A stretch of 64,000 nucleotides of DNA from Streptantibioticus rubrisoli (GTDB lineage Bacteria; Actinomycetota; Actinomycetes; Streptomycetales; Streptomycetaceae), in contig NZ_JANFNH010000005.1 in the NCBI RefSeq assembly GCF_024436055.1, positions 124,001-188,000 of the forward strand, written 5' to 3'. The notes under the pieces were generated by a model that saw only the letters and a program-made list of their open reading frames with translations, ran no database searches and was not told the DNA's origin. Within the stretch, counting starts at the first letter, position 1; each line of letters begins with the position of its first letter. Positions 10,874 to 20,633 of this stretch are shown here, one piece after another. The position numbers and the translations under genes were made by a program.

Positions 10874-11503
10874 ATGGTTCCGCAGTCAAAGCTCAACAGG
10901 GCACTTGTCGCCGTCGCCGCCAGCGCGATCCTCACCGCGGGCGCCGCCGTCCCCGCGCTCGCCGACGTACGCCCGGCCTCCGTCTCCAGCCCCACCGACG
11001 ACCCGCACCACCACGACGGCCGCCACGACCGCGACCGCGACCACGACCGCGACCACGACCACGACCGCGACCGCGACCGCGACCGCGACAACGGAGGGGA
11101 TCACGGGCGCGACCAGCATGGGCGTGACCACCGTGGCGACGGTGACCGCGACCACGGCCGCTACCCCAGAGGCGACCACAGAGGCGAAGGCGGGTACGGC
11201 CACGGTCGCGACGCCCACGGGCGGCACGACGACCACCGCCTGCACAGCGGGCGCCACCACAGCTACCGGGGCCGGGTCATCGCCCGGCGCGGTCTCAACG
11301 TCCGCCAGCGCCCGACCACGCACAGCCGCGTCCTCGGCTGGCACGCCAACGGCTCGATCCTGAGCATCCGTTGCGCGGTCAGGGGCGAGTCCATCTACGG
11401 CAACCAGCGCTGGTACCTGCTGACCGACGGCACGTGGTCGTCCGCCCACTACGTCCGCACCCTCGGCCGCACCGTGCGCTGGTGCGCCTACCGCCACCGC
11501 TGA
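10874..11503 (+). CDS. Secreted SH3b protein with His/Asp/Arg repeat region
   Basis: 209 residues. The signal peptide (residues 1 to about 31, ending in PALA) predicts export. Residues about 37-130 are a His/Asp/Arg/Gly-rich repeat region that may bind metal or be disordered. The C-terminal bacterial SH3 domain (about 137-200, with GLNVRQRP and the WYLLTDGTW segment) is the usual cell-wall or peptide-binding module. AGGAG lies 7 bases before ATG 10874. The repeats arise from a hexanucleotide-like tract at 11022-11090, so length variation between strains is likely. A strong terminator follows. Confidence 0.82.
   Translation: MVPQSKLNRALVAVAASAILTAGAAVPALADVRPASVSSPTDDPHHHDGRHDRDRDHDRDHDHDRDRDRDRDNGGDHGRDQHGRDHRGDGDRDHGRYPRGDHRGEGGYGHGRDAHGRHDDHRLHSGRHHSYRGRVIARRGLNVRQRPTTHSRVLGWHANGSILSIRCAVRGESIYGNQRWYLLTDGTWSSAHYVRTLGRTVRWCAYRHR
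11022..11090 (+). repeat. Imperfect CGACCR-type hexamer tract
   Basis: The tract is built from CGCGAC and CACGAC units repeated about eleven times inside the SH3b gene, giving alternating Asp-Arg and Asp-His. All units keep the reading frame because the period is 6. Such a tract can expand or contract by slipped-strand replication without causing a frameshift. Confidence 0.85.
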
Positions 11504-11524
11504 CGTCCACGTGACCTCCGCTCC

Positions 11525-11561
11525 GACAGGGTTTCCGGACGCGCCATCCGGAAACCCTGTC
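11525..11561 (+). terminator. Strong intrinsic-type terminator after SH3b gene
   Basis: GACAGGGTTTCCGGA pairs perfectly over 15 bp with TCCGGAAACCCTGTC around a 7-base loop, beginning 22 bases after the stop codon. No T-run follows, as is frequent in this group. Confidence 0.85.
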
Positions 11562-11714
11562 GCGCGCGCCCGGAACCGCGGTTAAGGTGAACGCACTTCA
11601 GCGGAATCACGCTCTCCAGAAGTACGCCGCAGTGCGGGAGCGAACCCGGCAACGGGCAACGAAGGGGCGGCAGTTGACCAGCCATGCCCCGATCCCTTCC
11701 GGAGGAACGATCCC

Positions 11715-12575
11715 ATGCCTCGCATCGATGTCGGCCTCGGCCTGCCCATCAGCGACCCGGCGGCGCTGCTGACCTGGGCGCGGCGCGCCGACGAGGGCCC
11801 GTACCGCACCATCGCGCTGCTGGACCGGCTCGTCTACGACAACCCCGAGCCCATGGTCACCCTGGCCGCGCTCGCCGGTGCCACCTCGCGCGTTCGGGTG
11901 CAGACCGAGGTGCTGCTGGCACCGTTGCGCCCCGCCGCGCTGCTCGCCAAGCAGTGCGCCACGCTCGACCGGGTGTGCGGTGGCCGCTTCACCCTAGGCA
12001 TCGGCGTCGGTGCCCGCGCGGACGACTACCTCGCCGCCGATGTCGACATACGCGGCCGTGGCCGCCGCCTGGACGAGCAGTTGACCGAGCTCCGCCGACT
12101 GTGGTCCGGCGAACCGCACTCGACGGACGTAGGCCCCATCGGCCCCGCGCCCGCCCGGCCCGGTGGCCCGGAGATCCTCTTCGGCGGCTTCGCCCCGGTC
12201 GTGATGGAACGCGTGGCACGCTGGGGCGACGGCTTCCTGGGCGCGGCGCTTCCGCCGCAGCACATGGACGGCTTGTTCCGCCGCGTCGAACAGTGCTGGC
12301 AGACGGCCGGTCGCACCGGCCGCCCCCGGCTCGTCGCCCAGGTCAACGCCGCCCTGGGACCGGACGCGGTGGTGGCCGAGGCCCGTGAATCCATCACCGC
12401 GTACTACGGGTTCGCCGGGAGCGACTACCGCCCCGTCGACTCCATGCTCACCACCCCCACCCAGATCCGCGAAGCTCTGACCGGCTTCGCCGACATCGGC
12501 GCCGACGAGGTGATGCTCTACTGCTGGGCTGCGGACCCCGACCAGGTCAACCGCCTTGCCGAGCTGGTCGGTTGA
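11715..12575 (+). CDS. Luciferase-like (LLM class) F420/flavin oxidoreductase
   Basis: 286-residue TIM-barrel oxidoreductase of the bacterial-luciferase superfamily. Visible landmarks are the N-terminal IDVGLGLPI strand, the conserved block VQTEVLLAPLRPAALLAKQCATLDRV (broken here for length: VQTEVLLAPLRP, then AALLAKQCATLDRV, residues about 66-92), the GRFTLGIGVGAR turn, and PEILFGGFAPVVMERVARWGDG near 150-172. Streptomyces members usually use coenzyme F420, and the substrate is unknown. GGAGG lies 9 bases before ATG 11715. An SDR gene starts 38 bp downstream, so the two may form a redox pair. Confidence 0.86.
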   Translation: MPRIDVGLGLPISDPAALLTWARRADEGPYRTIALLDRLVYDNPEPMVTLAALAGATSRVRVQTEVLLAPLRPAALLAKQCATLDRVCGGRFTLGIGVGARADDYLAADVDIRGRGRRLDEQLTELRRLWSGEPHSTDVGPIGPAPARPGGPEILFGGFAPVVMERVARWGDGFLGAALPPQHMDGLFRRVEQCWQTAGRTGRPRLVAQVNAALGPDAVVAEARESITAYYGFAGSDYRPVDSMLTTPTQIREALTGFADIGADEVMLYCWAADPDQVNRLAELVG

Positions 12576-12612
12576 GAGGAATGAGACACGCGTCCCCGGC
12601 GTTCGGTCATCC

Positions 12613-13374
12613 ATGGACCTGATGATCGACGGCAAGGTGTTCCTGGTCACCGGCGGAACGAAGGGGCTTGGGCTGGCCGCGGCCCAGGCCCTCACCGCGG
12701 AAGGCGCCCGGGTGGTCGTGTCCTCGCGCACCCAGGAGTCCGTGGACAAGGCCGTCGCGGAGTTGGGCGGCCCCGAGCACGCCATCGGGCTGGCCGTCGA
12801 CAACGCCGACCCCGAGGCGGCCGACCGCCTGACGGCGGCCGCCCTGCGGCAGTACGGCCGCCTGGACGGCGCCCTGATCAGCGCGGGCGGCCCGCCGACC
12901 GGGCCCATCACCACCATCACCGACGCCCAGTGGCGGGACTCCTTCGAGTCCGTCTTCCTCGGCGCCCTACGCGTCGCCCGCACCGCCGCGCCGCTACTGC
13001 CCGCCGGAGGGTCCATCGGCTTCGTCCTGTCCCTGTCCGTCAAGGCCGCGTGGCCCAACATGAGCGTCTCCAACGGCCTTCGCCCCGGGCTCGCCATGGC
13101 GGCGAAGACGCTGGCCGACGAACTCGGCCCACGCGGCATCAGGGTCAACGGCTTCGTCGTCGGCTCCATAGCCACCGACCGCCTGACCCAACTCGAACAG
13201 GCCACGGGCGATCCCGAGCGGACCCGCACGCAGCGAACAGCCGAAATCCCCCTACGCCGCTACGGCACCCCGGAAGAATTCGGCCGCCTGGCCGCCGTCA
13301 TCCTCTCCCCGGTCGCCTCCTACACCACCGGCACGATGATCCACATCGAGGGGGGCGCGCTGCGGTCGCTGTGA
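12613..13374 (+). CDS. Atypical short-chain dehydrogenase/reductase
   Basis: 253 residues with a complete Rossmann nucleotide-binding region: TGGTKGLG at residues 13-20 and the GALISAGG turn near 86-93. The usual catalytic YxxxK is missing; at the corresponding place (about 151-158) the sequence is SVSNGLRP. Ser142 in LSLSVK could be the catalytic-serine equivalent. A subgroup of actinobacterial SDRs has this LSN-LR form, so it is probably a family trait rather than damage, but the chemistry is uncertain. The C-terminus has the usual SYTTGTMIHIEGG ending. ATG 12613 is chosen, and ATG 12622 is also possible. Confidence 0.82.
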   Translation: MDLMIDGKVFLVTGGTKGLGLAAAQALTAEGARVVVSSRTQESVDKAVAELGGPEHAIGLAVDNADPEAADRLTAAALRQYGRLDGALISAGGPPTGPITTITDAQWRDSFESVFLGALRVARTAAPLLPAGGSIGFVLSLSVKAAWPNMSVSNGLRPGLAMAAKTLADELGPRGIRVNGFVVGSIATDRLTQLEQATGDPERTRTQRTAEIPLRRYGTPEEFGRLAAVILSPVASYTTGTMIHIEGGALRSL

Positions 13375-13845
13375 CGGTACTCAGTCCTGCGCATGTCGCG
13401 GTTCTCATACAAAGCCAAAGAAAAGGTGAGAGCCGATCCCCTCAAGGTCTGACCGGTGCCCTGCATCTCGCCGGGAAGGCAGTCGGAAGCTAGCCGTCGA
13501 ACCGGTGCACAGCCGATGCCCGGCGGCACCCGAGGGGGAGAGCGCCTAATGCGGACCCTCAGGGCCGCTGGGTGCGACGTTCCAGGCGCCAATGGATCCT
13601 GGCACCCACAATGTCACCGTCACCCAGCGGTCAGCCGACGGTTCGGACGTCTCAACTGGCACGTCGTTCACCGTCAGGGACGAATAACCAGCAACGGCCG
13701 ACGGCAGCCAGCCACTCCGCCGCGAGATCGTCGCCGCGCAGAGCTGGCGAAGGCACGGCGGCACATCCCGTGCTGACGCAAACGCTGGGCGCCGTTCGGG
13801 AACGGCATACGGTCCCCGAACGACGCCCACACGTCGCGGCGAACG
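13375..13845. other. Gap between SDR and thiC with decayed coding
   Basis: This 471-bp gap lies between two convergent genes. It holds a short broken reading frame (separate entry, 13550-13684) and another scrap at about 13439-13492 reading QGLTGALHLAGKAVGS then stop. There is no intact gene with a ribosome site, and no clear terminator hairpin for thiC was found. Confidence 0.5.
13550..13684 (+). pseudogene. Remnant of an Ig-like surface-protein domain
   Basis: An open stretch of 44 codons between stops at 13547 and 13682 reads ...GATFQAPMDPGTHNVTV, then TQRSADGSDVSTGTSFTV and RDE-stop. Beta-strand alternation and the pattern GTHNVTVTQ ... TSFTV resemble the last strands of bacterial Ig-like or adhesin repeats. 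There is no start, ribosome site or signal peptide, and the preceding frame is closed. I read it as the 3' scrap of a lost secreted protein. The family is not certain. Confidence 0.45.
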
Positions 13846-15724
<1,879 letters not shown>

Positions 15725-15795
15725 ATTGCAAAGGTACGCACAACGCTAGCGGGTCACCCGGGCGCGGCGCCAGGGGCCCTTGCCATGATCTGCCG

Positions 15796-17085
15796 GTGGA
15801 CACGACGGACACATCGGAAACGGCGGGCATCGCGCACCGAACGGGCGCGGCACCGGCCGCCGCCCGTCCTCCGGGGCACTGCCATGGCCATGCGCACGGT
15901 CCCGCCCATCCGGTCTCGGCACACCTGCGCAAGGTGATCGCCGCGATCCTGGTCCCGTTCGCCGCGGCCGTCGCCATGGGCCTGCTCGCGCTGTGGCCGA
16001 ACGGCACACCGGCGCACCCGCACCCCGGAGTCGGCTTCGACCAGCAGACGCGAAGTGCCCAGGTGCTCCGGGTGAATGACGCCCGGTGTTCCAACGGGCC
16101 GATATCGACCGCGACTTCGGGCGTCTGCCAGCACGCCGTCGTCCAGTTGGCCTCCGGCAAGGACGCCGGGCATACGTTCACCGAGATCGTCCAGCCGGGC
16201 CAACCGCGCCGCTACACCGCCGGACAGCGGGTGGTGGTCGCCTATGCGCCGGGTGCCCCGGCGAACCTGCGGTACTCGGTCATCGACGTGGAGCGTACGG
16301 TTCCGATGGCCGCGCTCGCCGCGGTGTTCGCCCTCACCGTCGTGGCGGTGGGACGGCTGCGCGGGGTGACCGCGCTGGTGGCGTTGGTGATCAGCTTCGC
16401 CGTGCTGACCCTGTTCATGCTTCCGGCGATCCTTCAGGGCGAGAATCCGCTGCTGGTGGCGGTGGTCGGGGCCAGCGCGATCATGCTGGTGGCGCTCTAC
16501 CTGTGCCATGGCGTGGGGGCGCGTACCTCGGTGGCGGTGCTCGGCACCCTGTGCTCGCTGCTGCTGATCGGGCTGTTGGGCTCGGTGTTCACCGACTGGG
16601 CGCTGCTGACCGGCGACACCTCGGACGAGACCGGTCTGGTGCACACCCTCTATCCGGGCATCGAGATCCGCGGCCTGCTGCTCGCGGGCGTCATCATCGG
16701 CTCGCTCGGCGTGCTCGACGATGTGACGGTAACCCAGGTCGCGGCGGTCTGGGAGCTCAAGGAGGCGGATCCCGCGGCGAGTTGGCGGCGGCTGTACGGC
16801 GCGGGGATGCGCATCGGCCGCGACCACATCGCCTCCGTGGTGAACACCTTGGTGATGGCGTACGCGGGCGCCTCCCTGCCGCTGCTGCTGTTGTTCACCA
16901 TCGCGCGCAGCGGAGTGGTGACGGTGGCGAACAGCGAGGTCGTCGCCGAGGAGATCGTGCGCACGCTGGTGGGCAGCATCGGGCTGGTCGCGTCCGTACC
17001 GCTGACCACCGTGCTGGCGGCCCTGGTGGTCTGCGCCGACCGCCCGCAGCGGACTCATCGCAGGGGTCGTCGGCGCAGGGTCTGA
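15796..17085 (+). CDS. YibE/F family membrane protein
   Basis: 429-residue integral membrane protein of the YibE/F family, of unknown function. It begins with a His-rich cytoplasmic leader (HCHGHAHGPAH, residues 35-45), followed by TM1 (about 53-74) and an extracytoplasmic beta-rich domain with two cysteines (DARCSNG and SGVCQHA). At least seven more helices follow, including the conserved LGVLDDVTVTQ segment near residue 310. GTG 15796 is chosen as the last start that keeps the His-rich leader; its ribosome site is weak. The small NfeD-like gene starts 14 bp downstream. Confidence 0.85.
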   Translation: MDTTDTSETAGIAHRTGAAPAAARPPGHCHGHAHGPAHPVSAHLRKVIAAILVPFAAAVAMGLLALWPNGTPAHPHPGVGFDQQTRSAQVLRVNDARCSNGPISTATSGVCQHAVVQLASGKDAGHTFTEIVQPGQPRRYTAGQRVVVAYAPGAPANLRYSVIDVERTVPMAALAAVFALTVVAVGRLRGVTALVALVISFAVLTLFMLPAILQGENPLLVAVVGASAIMLVALYLCHGVGARTSVAVLGTLCSLLLIGLLGSVFTDWALLTGDTSDETGLVHTLYPGIEIRGLLLAGVIIGSLGVLDDVTVTQVAAVWELKEADPAASWRRLYGAGMRIGRDHIASVVNTLVMAYAGASLPLLLLFTIARSGVVTVANSEVVAEEIVRTLVGSIGLVASVPLTTVLAALVVCADRPQRTHRRGRRRRV

Positions 17086-17099
17086 GTTACCCTCCGGAC

Positions 17100-17297
17100 A
17101 TGGTGGGGCTTGAAGGACGCGTGACGGGGACGATCGGCCCGGGTCTGGTGGGCGAAGTGATCGTGCGGATACGGGGTGGTGCCGAGCACTTCCTGGCCTA
17201 CCCGATGGAGGCTGGTCAGCGCATCGAGACCGGCACGCTCGTCGTGGTCGTCGAGCACCAGCCGCCGCGCACGGTCTACGTGGCGCCCCTCACCTAG
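17100..17297 (+). CDS. Small NfeD-like OB-fold protein
   Basis: 65-residue protein made only of an NfeD C-terminal-type beta-barrel: LEGRVTGTIGPGLVGEV, then the IETGTLVVVVE strand. NfeD proteins usually accompany flotillin/SPFH proteins and are thought to work with them on membrane microdomains. Here the flotillin gene follows 163 bp downstream. The gene is easy to miss: there is no strong ribosome site before ATG 17100, and it may depend on coupling with the YibE/F gene that ends 14 bp upstream. Confidence 0.7.
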   Translation: MVGLEGRVTGTIGPGLVGEVIVRIRGGAEHFLAYPMEAGQRIETGTLVVVVEHQPPRTVYVAPLT

Positions 17298-17460
17298 ACG
17301 CCTCGGCTAAACCCGAAGATCGATAACGGTCTGGACGCGGGTGTGAACCAAGCGTTCGACAAGCGTGTCGGACGCGGGTCCACGTCTTGGCGCCCGCCGT
17401 AGGCGGGAGCAGACTCGCGTGCGTCGGCTCCATCAGGGGAGCCGTGGTAAGAGGGGGCAT

Positions 17461-18951
17461 GTGCCGATGGTCATCGGCGTCGTGGCGGGTGCGGTACTCG
17501 TCGCAATCATCATCCTGGTCACGCTGTTCAAGCTGATGTGGCGCGTGGCCGAGCCCAACGAGGCACTGGTCATCTCCGGTTCCAAGCACCGTACCGAGGG
17601 CCTGGAGGAGGGGATGGGCTTCCGCATCGTCACCGGACGCGGAACGCTGGTACTCCCCGGTATGCAGGCGGTCCGCAAGCTCTCGCTCGACCTCAACCAG
17701 GCCGAGCTGTCGGTGGACTGCGTGACCAAGCAGGGCATTCCGCTGAAGGTCCGCGGCGTGGTCATCTTCAAGGTCGGCGACGACTTCGTGTCGATCGCCA
17801 ACGCCGCCCGCCGCTTCCTGGACCAGCAGAGGTACATGGGGGACCGGGTGCACAACGTGTTCGCCGGCCATCTGCGGTCCATCGTCGGCGGGTTGACGGT
17901 CGAGGAGATGATCCGCGACCGGGAGAAGCTCACCGCGCAGACCCGTTCCGCTTCGGGTACGGAGATGGAGAAGCTGGGTCTGATCGTCGACTCGTTGCAG
18001 ATCCACGAGATCGAGGACCCCACCGGCTACATCAAGAACCTGGCCGCGCCGCACGCCGCGGCCGTCCAGCGGGACGCCCGTATCGCGCAGGCGGAGGCGG
18101 ACCGGCTGGCCACCGAGGCCGAGCAGAAGGCCAAGGCCCGGATGTCCGAGGCGACCCGGGACAGCGAGATCCTGCAGGCCGGTTACCAGGCCGAACGCGA
18201 CAAGGCGGCGGCCGCCGCACGTCAGGCGGGTCCGCTGTCGGAGGCCGCGGCGCGCCAGGAGGTCGTGGTCCAGGAGACCCGCGTCGCGGAACTCGAGGCG
18301 CACCGCCGCGAGCAGCAGCTCCAGGCGGACATCCGCAAGCCCGCGGACGCCAAGGCGTACGAGAAGCGCACACTGGCGGAAGCCGAGCGGGACGCCCGCA
18401 TCTCGGCCGCGCAGGCCAAGGCGAAGGAGACCGAGTTGGCCGCCGCGGCCGAGGCGACCCGGGTGAAGACCGCCGCGGCCGCCGAGGCGGAGGCGACCAA
18501 GGCCCGCGGTCTGGCCGCGGCAGCGGCTACCAAGGCCACTGGTGAGGCGGAGGCGGCCGCCGCTCAGGCGCGTGGTCTGGCCGAGGCCGAGGCGGCCCGG
18601 GCCAAGGGTCTGGCCGAGGCGGAGGCCATCCAGGCGCGGGCAGCGGCGCTGGCCGAGAACCAGGAGGCGGTCGTCGCCCAGCAACTCGCCGAGAACTGGC
18701 CGGAGATCGTCAAGGCGGGCTCTGCCGCCTTCGGCAACGTCGACCACATGGTGCTGCTCAACGGCGCCGACGGCATGTCCGACATGTTCGCCAAGGCGCT
18801 GACCATGGGCGGCACCGGGCTGGGTCTCGCCCGTCAGCTCCTCGCCTCCATGAACAACGAGGCCGCCAAGGACGCCACCGCGGTGGCACCCAGCGGTTCC
18901 GCGCCGCGTACTGAGCGGGTACCGCTTCAGGACGACGGGCACAACTCGTAA
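17461..18951 (+). CDS. Flotillin-like SPFH-domain protein
   Basis: 496-residue membrane-scaffold protein. An N-terminal membrane anchor (residues about 3-25, VIGVVAGAVLVAIIILVTLF) is followed by the SPFH/band-7 domain (about 28-200; RVAEPNEALVISG, GLEEGMGFRIVTGRG). A long Ala/Glu/Arg-rich coiled coil with repeated AEAEA and LAEAEA heptads (about 200-410) and a short C-terminal region follow. This layout matches FloA/FloT-type flotillins, which form membrane microdomains. I start at GTG 17461, with AGAGGGGGC just upstream; ATG 17467 is next. The NfeD partner is upstream. Confidence 0.9.
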   Translation: MPMVIGVVAGAVLVAIIILVTLFKLMWRVAEPNEALVISGSKHRTEGLEEGMGFRIVTGRGTLVLPGMQAVRKLSLDLNQAELSVDCVTKQGIPLKVRGVVIFKVGDDFVSIANAARRFLDQQRYMGDRVHNVFAGHLRSIVGGLTVEEMIRDREKLTAQTRSASGTEMEKLGLIVDSLQIHEIEDPTGYIKNLAAPHAAAVQRDARIAQAEADRLATEAEQKAKARMSEATRDSEILQAGYQAERDKAAAAARQAGPLSEAAARQEVVVQETRVAELEAHRREQQLQADIRKPADAKAYEKRTLAEAERDARISAAQAKAKETELAAAAEATRVKTAAAAEAEATKARGLAAAAATKATGEAEAAAAQARGLAEAEAARAKGLAEAEAIQARAAALAENQEAVVAQQLAENWPEIVKAGSAAFGNVDHMVLLNGADGMSDMFAKALTMGGTGLGLARQLLASMNNEAAKDATAVAPSGSAPRTERVPLQDDGHNS

Positions 18952-18973
18952 TCACTCCTCGGTAGTTGACCGG

Positions 18974-19028
18974 AAAAAACAGCGACGCTCGCGGTGCGGA
19001 GTCTCCTCCGCCGCGAGCGTTCGCTGTT
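18974..19028. terminator. Bidirectional terminator between flotillin and DUF5326
   Basis: AACAGCG-ACGCTCGCGG (18978-18994) pairs with CCGCGAGCGTTCGCTGTT (19011-19028), with one bulged base. On the minus strand the stem is followed by TTTTTT (complement of 18974-18979), giving a classic intrinsic terminator for the small gene at 19054. On the plus strand it ends the flotillin transcript. Confidence 0.9.
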
Positions 19029-19053
19029 CTCGCCGAATCCGCGCCATCGGCGC

Positions 19054-19272
19054 CTACCAGTCGCTGCGCGAGGTGGACGACGAGGTGAACTTCTTCACCA
19101 GGTAGACCAGCCCGCCGACCAGCGCGGCGAACAGCACGACCTTGAACAGCAGCCAGGCGACGAACCCGATGATGCTGGCGATCAGCCCGCCGAAGACCAC
19201 CACTGCGATCACCGGCACGGCGATCCACTTGACCCACCAGGGCAGTCCGCTCAAGAACCCGTTGTCGCTCAT
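19054..19272 (-). CDS. DUF5326-like small membrane protein
   Basis: 72 residues with two adjacent hydrophobic helices (about 12-34 and 36-60) after the short motif LSGLPWWVKWIAVPV. The C-terminus is basic and serine-rich (KKFTSSSTSRSDW). It fits the actinobacterial DUF5326 family. ATG 19272 has GGAGGGAG at good spacing. Transcribed toward the flotillin gene and closed by a T-tailed terminator. Function unknown. Confidence 0.8.
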   Translation of the reverse strand: MSDNGFLSGLPWWVKWIAVPVIAVVVFGGLIASIIGFVAWLLFKVVLFAALVGGLVYLVKKFTSSSTSRSDW

Positions 19273-19396
19273 TTCCGACTCCCTCCGCCCCAACTTGGCT
19301 TGTGATTCGAGCTTACGGTCACGAGCACCCGGATCCGAGGGTCAACGGCCCCCGTCCACCCCTGAACGGACCCTTACGGGACCCTGAAGCCGCCGG

Positions 19397-19714
19397 TCAT
19401 TCTTCGGGCGGGGAGAAGACCACCAGCACCCGCAGATCCTCGGTGATGTGGTGGAAGCGGTGCGGCGTGCGGGCCGGTACGTAGACGACGCTGCCCCGGG
19501 CGACATGGGTCGTCTCCTCCCCCACCGTGATCGACGCCCGACCGCTCACCACCAGGTAGATCTCGTCCTGCGGATGCGGCGACTGCGTGTCGGTGCCGCC
19601 CGCCGGAAGCGCGTACAGCCCGGCGGACATGTTCCGTTCCCGCAGGAAGCGCAGGTACGCGCCGTCGTTCGCCGCGCGCTCGGCATCCAGGTCGTCCAGC
19701 CGGAACACCTTCAT
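19397..19714 (-). CDS. Single-domain cupin protein
   Basis: 105 residues forming one cupin beta-barrel. Metal-site motifs: HPQDEIYLVVSGRASI (His46, Glu50 region) and VPARTPHRFHHI (His near 84-90). The second gives the His of cupin motif 2. ATG 19714 is preceded by GAGGGA. Such stand-alone cupins bind small ligands or act as mild enzymes; no substrate is evident. Confidence 0.82.
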   Translation of the reverse strand: MKVFRLDDLDAERAANDGAYLRFLRERNMSAGLYALPAGGTDTQSPHPQDEIYLVVSGRASITVGEETTHVARGSVVYVPARTPHRFHHITEDLRVLVVFSPPEE

Positions 19715-19786
19715 GTGCCCGGTCCCTCGCCTTCTCTCCACTGCTTCTGTCTCGTCCCCCACCGCAGTCTCTGCGACGATCGCTCC

Positions 19787-20173
19787 ATGAAGAAATTCCT
19801 AGTCAAGACACTGGCCAACGCGGTGGCGCTCGGCGTCGCCGTCTGGCTGATCAAGGGCATAACGCTCACCGGCTCCAGCACCGCGCACAAGGCCCTGACC
19901 CTGGTCCTGGTCGCGCTCGTCTTCGGCGTGGTGAACTGGCTCGTCAAGCCGGTCGTGAAGCTGCTGTCCCTGCCGTTGTTCATCCTCACCCTCGGCTTGT
20001 TCACGCTGGTCGTGAACGCGCTGATGCTGATGCTCACCTCGTACCTGTCGAACAAGCTGAGCCTGAACTTCCATGTGTCGGGCTTCTGGGCCGCATTCGT
20101 CGGTGGCCTGGTGGTGAGCATCGTCGCCTGGGCGATGCATCTGGTCCTGCCGGACGAGGACGACCGCCGCTGA
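19787..20173 (+). CDS. Phage-holin-family-4-type membrane protein
   Basis: 128 residues with four membrane helices and the family pattern VFGVVNWLVKPVVKLLSLPL followed by FILTLGLFTLVVNALML (residues 44-83). This PF04020-type family is widespread in non-phage chromosomes; it is not evidence for a prophage. Ends 17 bp before a parS site, in a convergent gap. Confidence 0.85.
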   Translation: MKKFLVKTLANAVALGVAVWLIKGITLTGSSTAHKALTLVLVALVFGVVNWLVKPVVKLLSLPLFILTLGLFTLVVNALMLMLTSYLSNKLSLNFHVSGFWAAFVGGLVVSIVAWAMHLVLPDEDDRR

Positions 20174-20190
20174 TGTCCACGACGGCTGAT

Positions 20191-20204
20191 GTTTCACGTG
20201 AAAC
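20191..20204. other. parS site 1
   Basis: Perfect 14-bp palindrome GTTTCACGTGAAAC, the Streptomyces ParB-binding centromere site. Lies in the short gap between two convergent genes. Confidence 0.96.
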
Positions 20205-20210
20205 ACGGCA

Positions 20211-20633
20211 TCACGGGGTGGCGGCCAGCGCATAGCCGAACACGGCCGCCACCCAAGTCCACAACACCGCCAGCGCGATGTGCGCAGCGGTACGCATCCG
20301 GTTCCCGCGCCACAACCGCGCCGGGAACACCGTGAACTGGAACACCCAGCGCACCCCCCAGAAAACCGTCTCCCCCGCGAGCAGCGCGGTGCCAAGCCGC
20401 GTCCCGGCGAGCAGTTCCGGTGCGAGCGCCAACGGCAGCAGCCCGAACAGCACACAGACCAAGCCGATGAAGAACAAGTGCGCATAGGACACCTGCCGGG
20501 TCAGCAGGGTGCTGCCCGCGAGATCGGCGGGCCAGCCCATCGCCCGGGGAAGCACGGCATGCACCGCCCCCATGATCACCAGCGCCAGACCGACCAGCCG
20601 TAGCTGCCCCTCAAGGGTGAGCAGTGCCGTCAC
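20211..20633 (-). CDS. Small four-TM membrane protein, last gene of lipid-like operon
   Basis: 140 residues with about four membrane helices (LRLVGLALVIMGAVHAVLP; AHLFFIGLVCVLFGLLPL; ETVFWGVRWVFQFTVF; HIALAVLWTWVAAVFGYAL). No family recognised. I choose GTG 20633, which overlaps the upstream stop in a GTGA and has GGAG 6 bases before it; GTG 20645 is an alternative. Fifth gene of the operon 23437 to 20211. Its job is presumably at the membrane with the rest of the operon. Confidence 0.78.
   Translation of the reverse strand: MTALLTLEGQLRLVGLALVIMGAVHAVLPRAMGWPADLAGSTLLTRQVSYAHLFFIGLVCVLFGLLPLALAPELLAGTRLGTALLAGETVFWGVRWVFQFTVFPARLWRGNRMRTAAHIALAVLWTWVAAVFGYALAATP

Noticed and set aside
10626-11363. 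Alternative Thr-rich frame across the SH3b gene
   Set aside because: It is only the +1 reading of the hexamer repeat. The SH3b frame has signal peptide, domain and ribosome site.
19787-20173. Prophage remnant because of the holin-type protein
   Set aside because: The PF04020-type family is common in ordinary chromosomes and no other phage gene is near.
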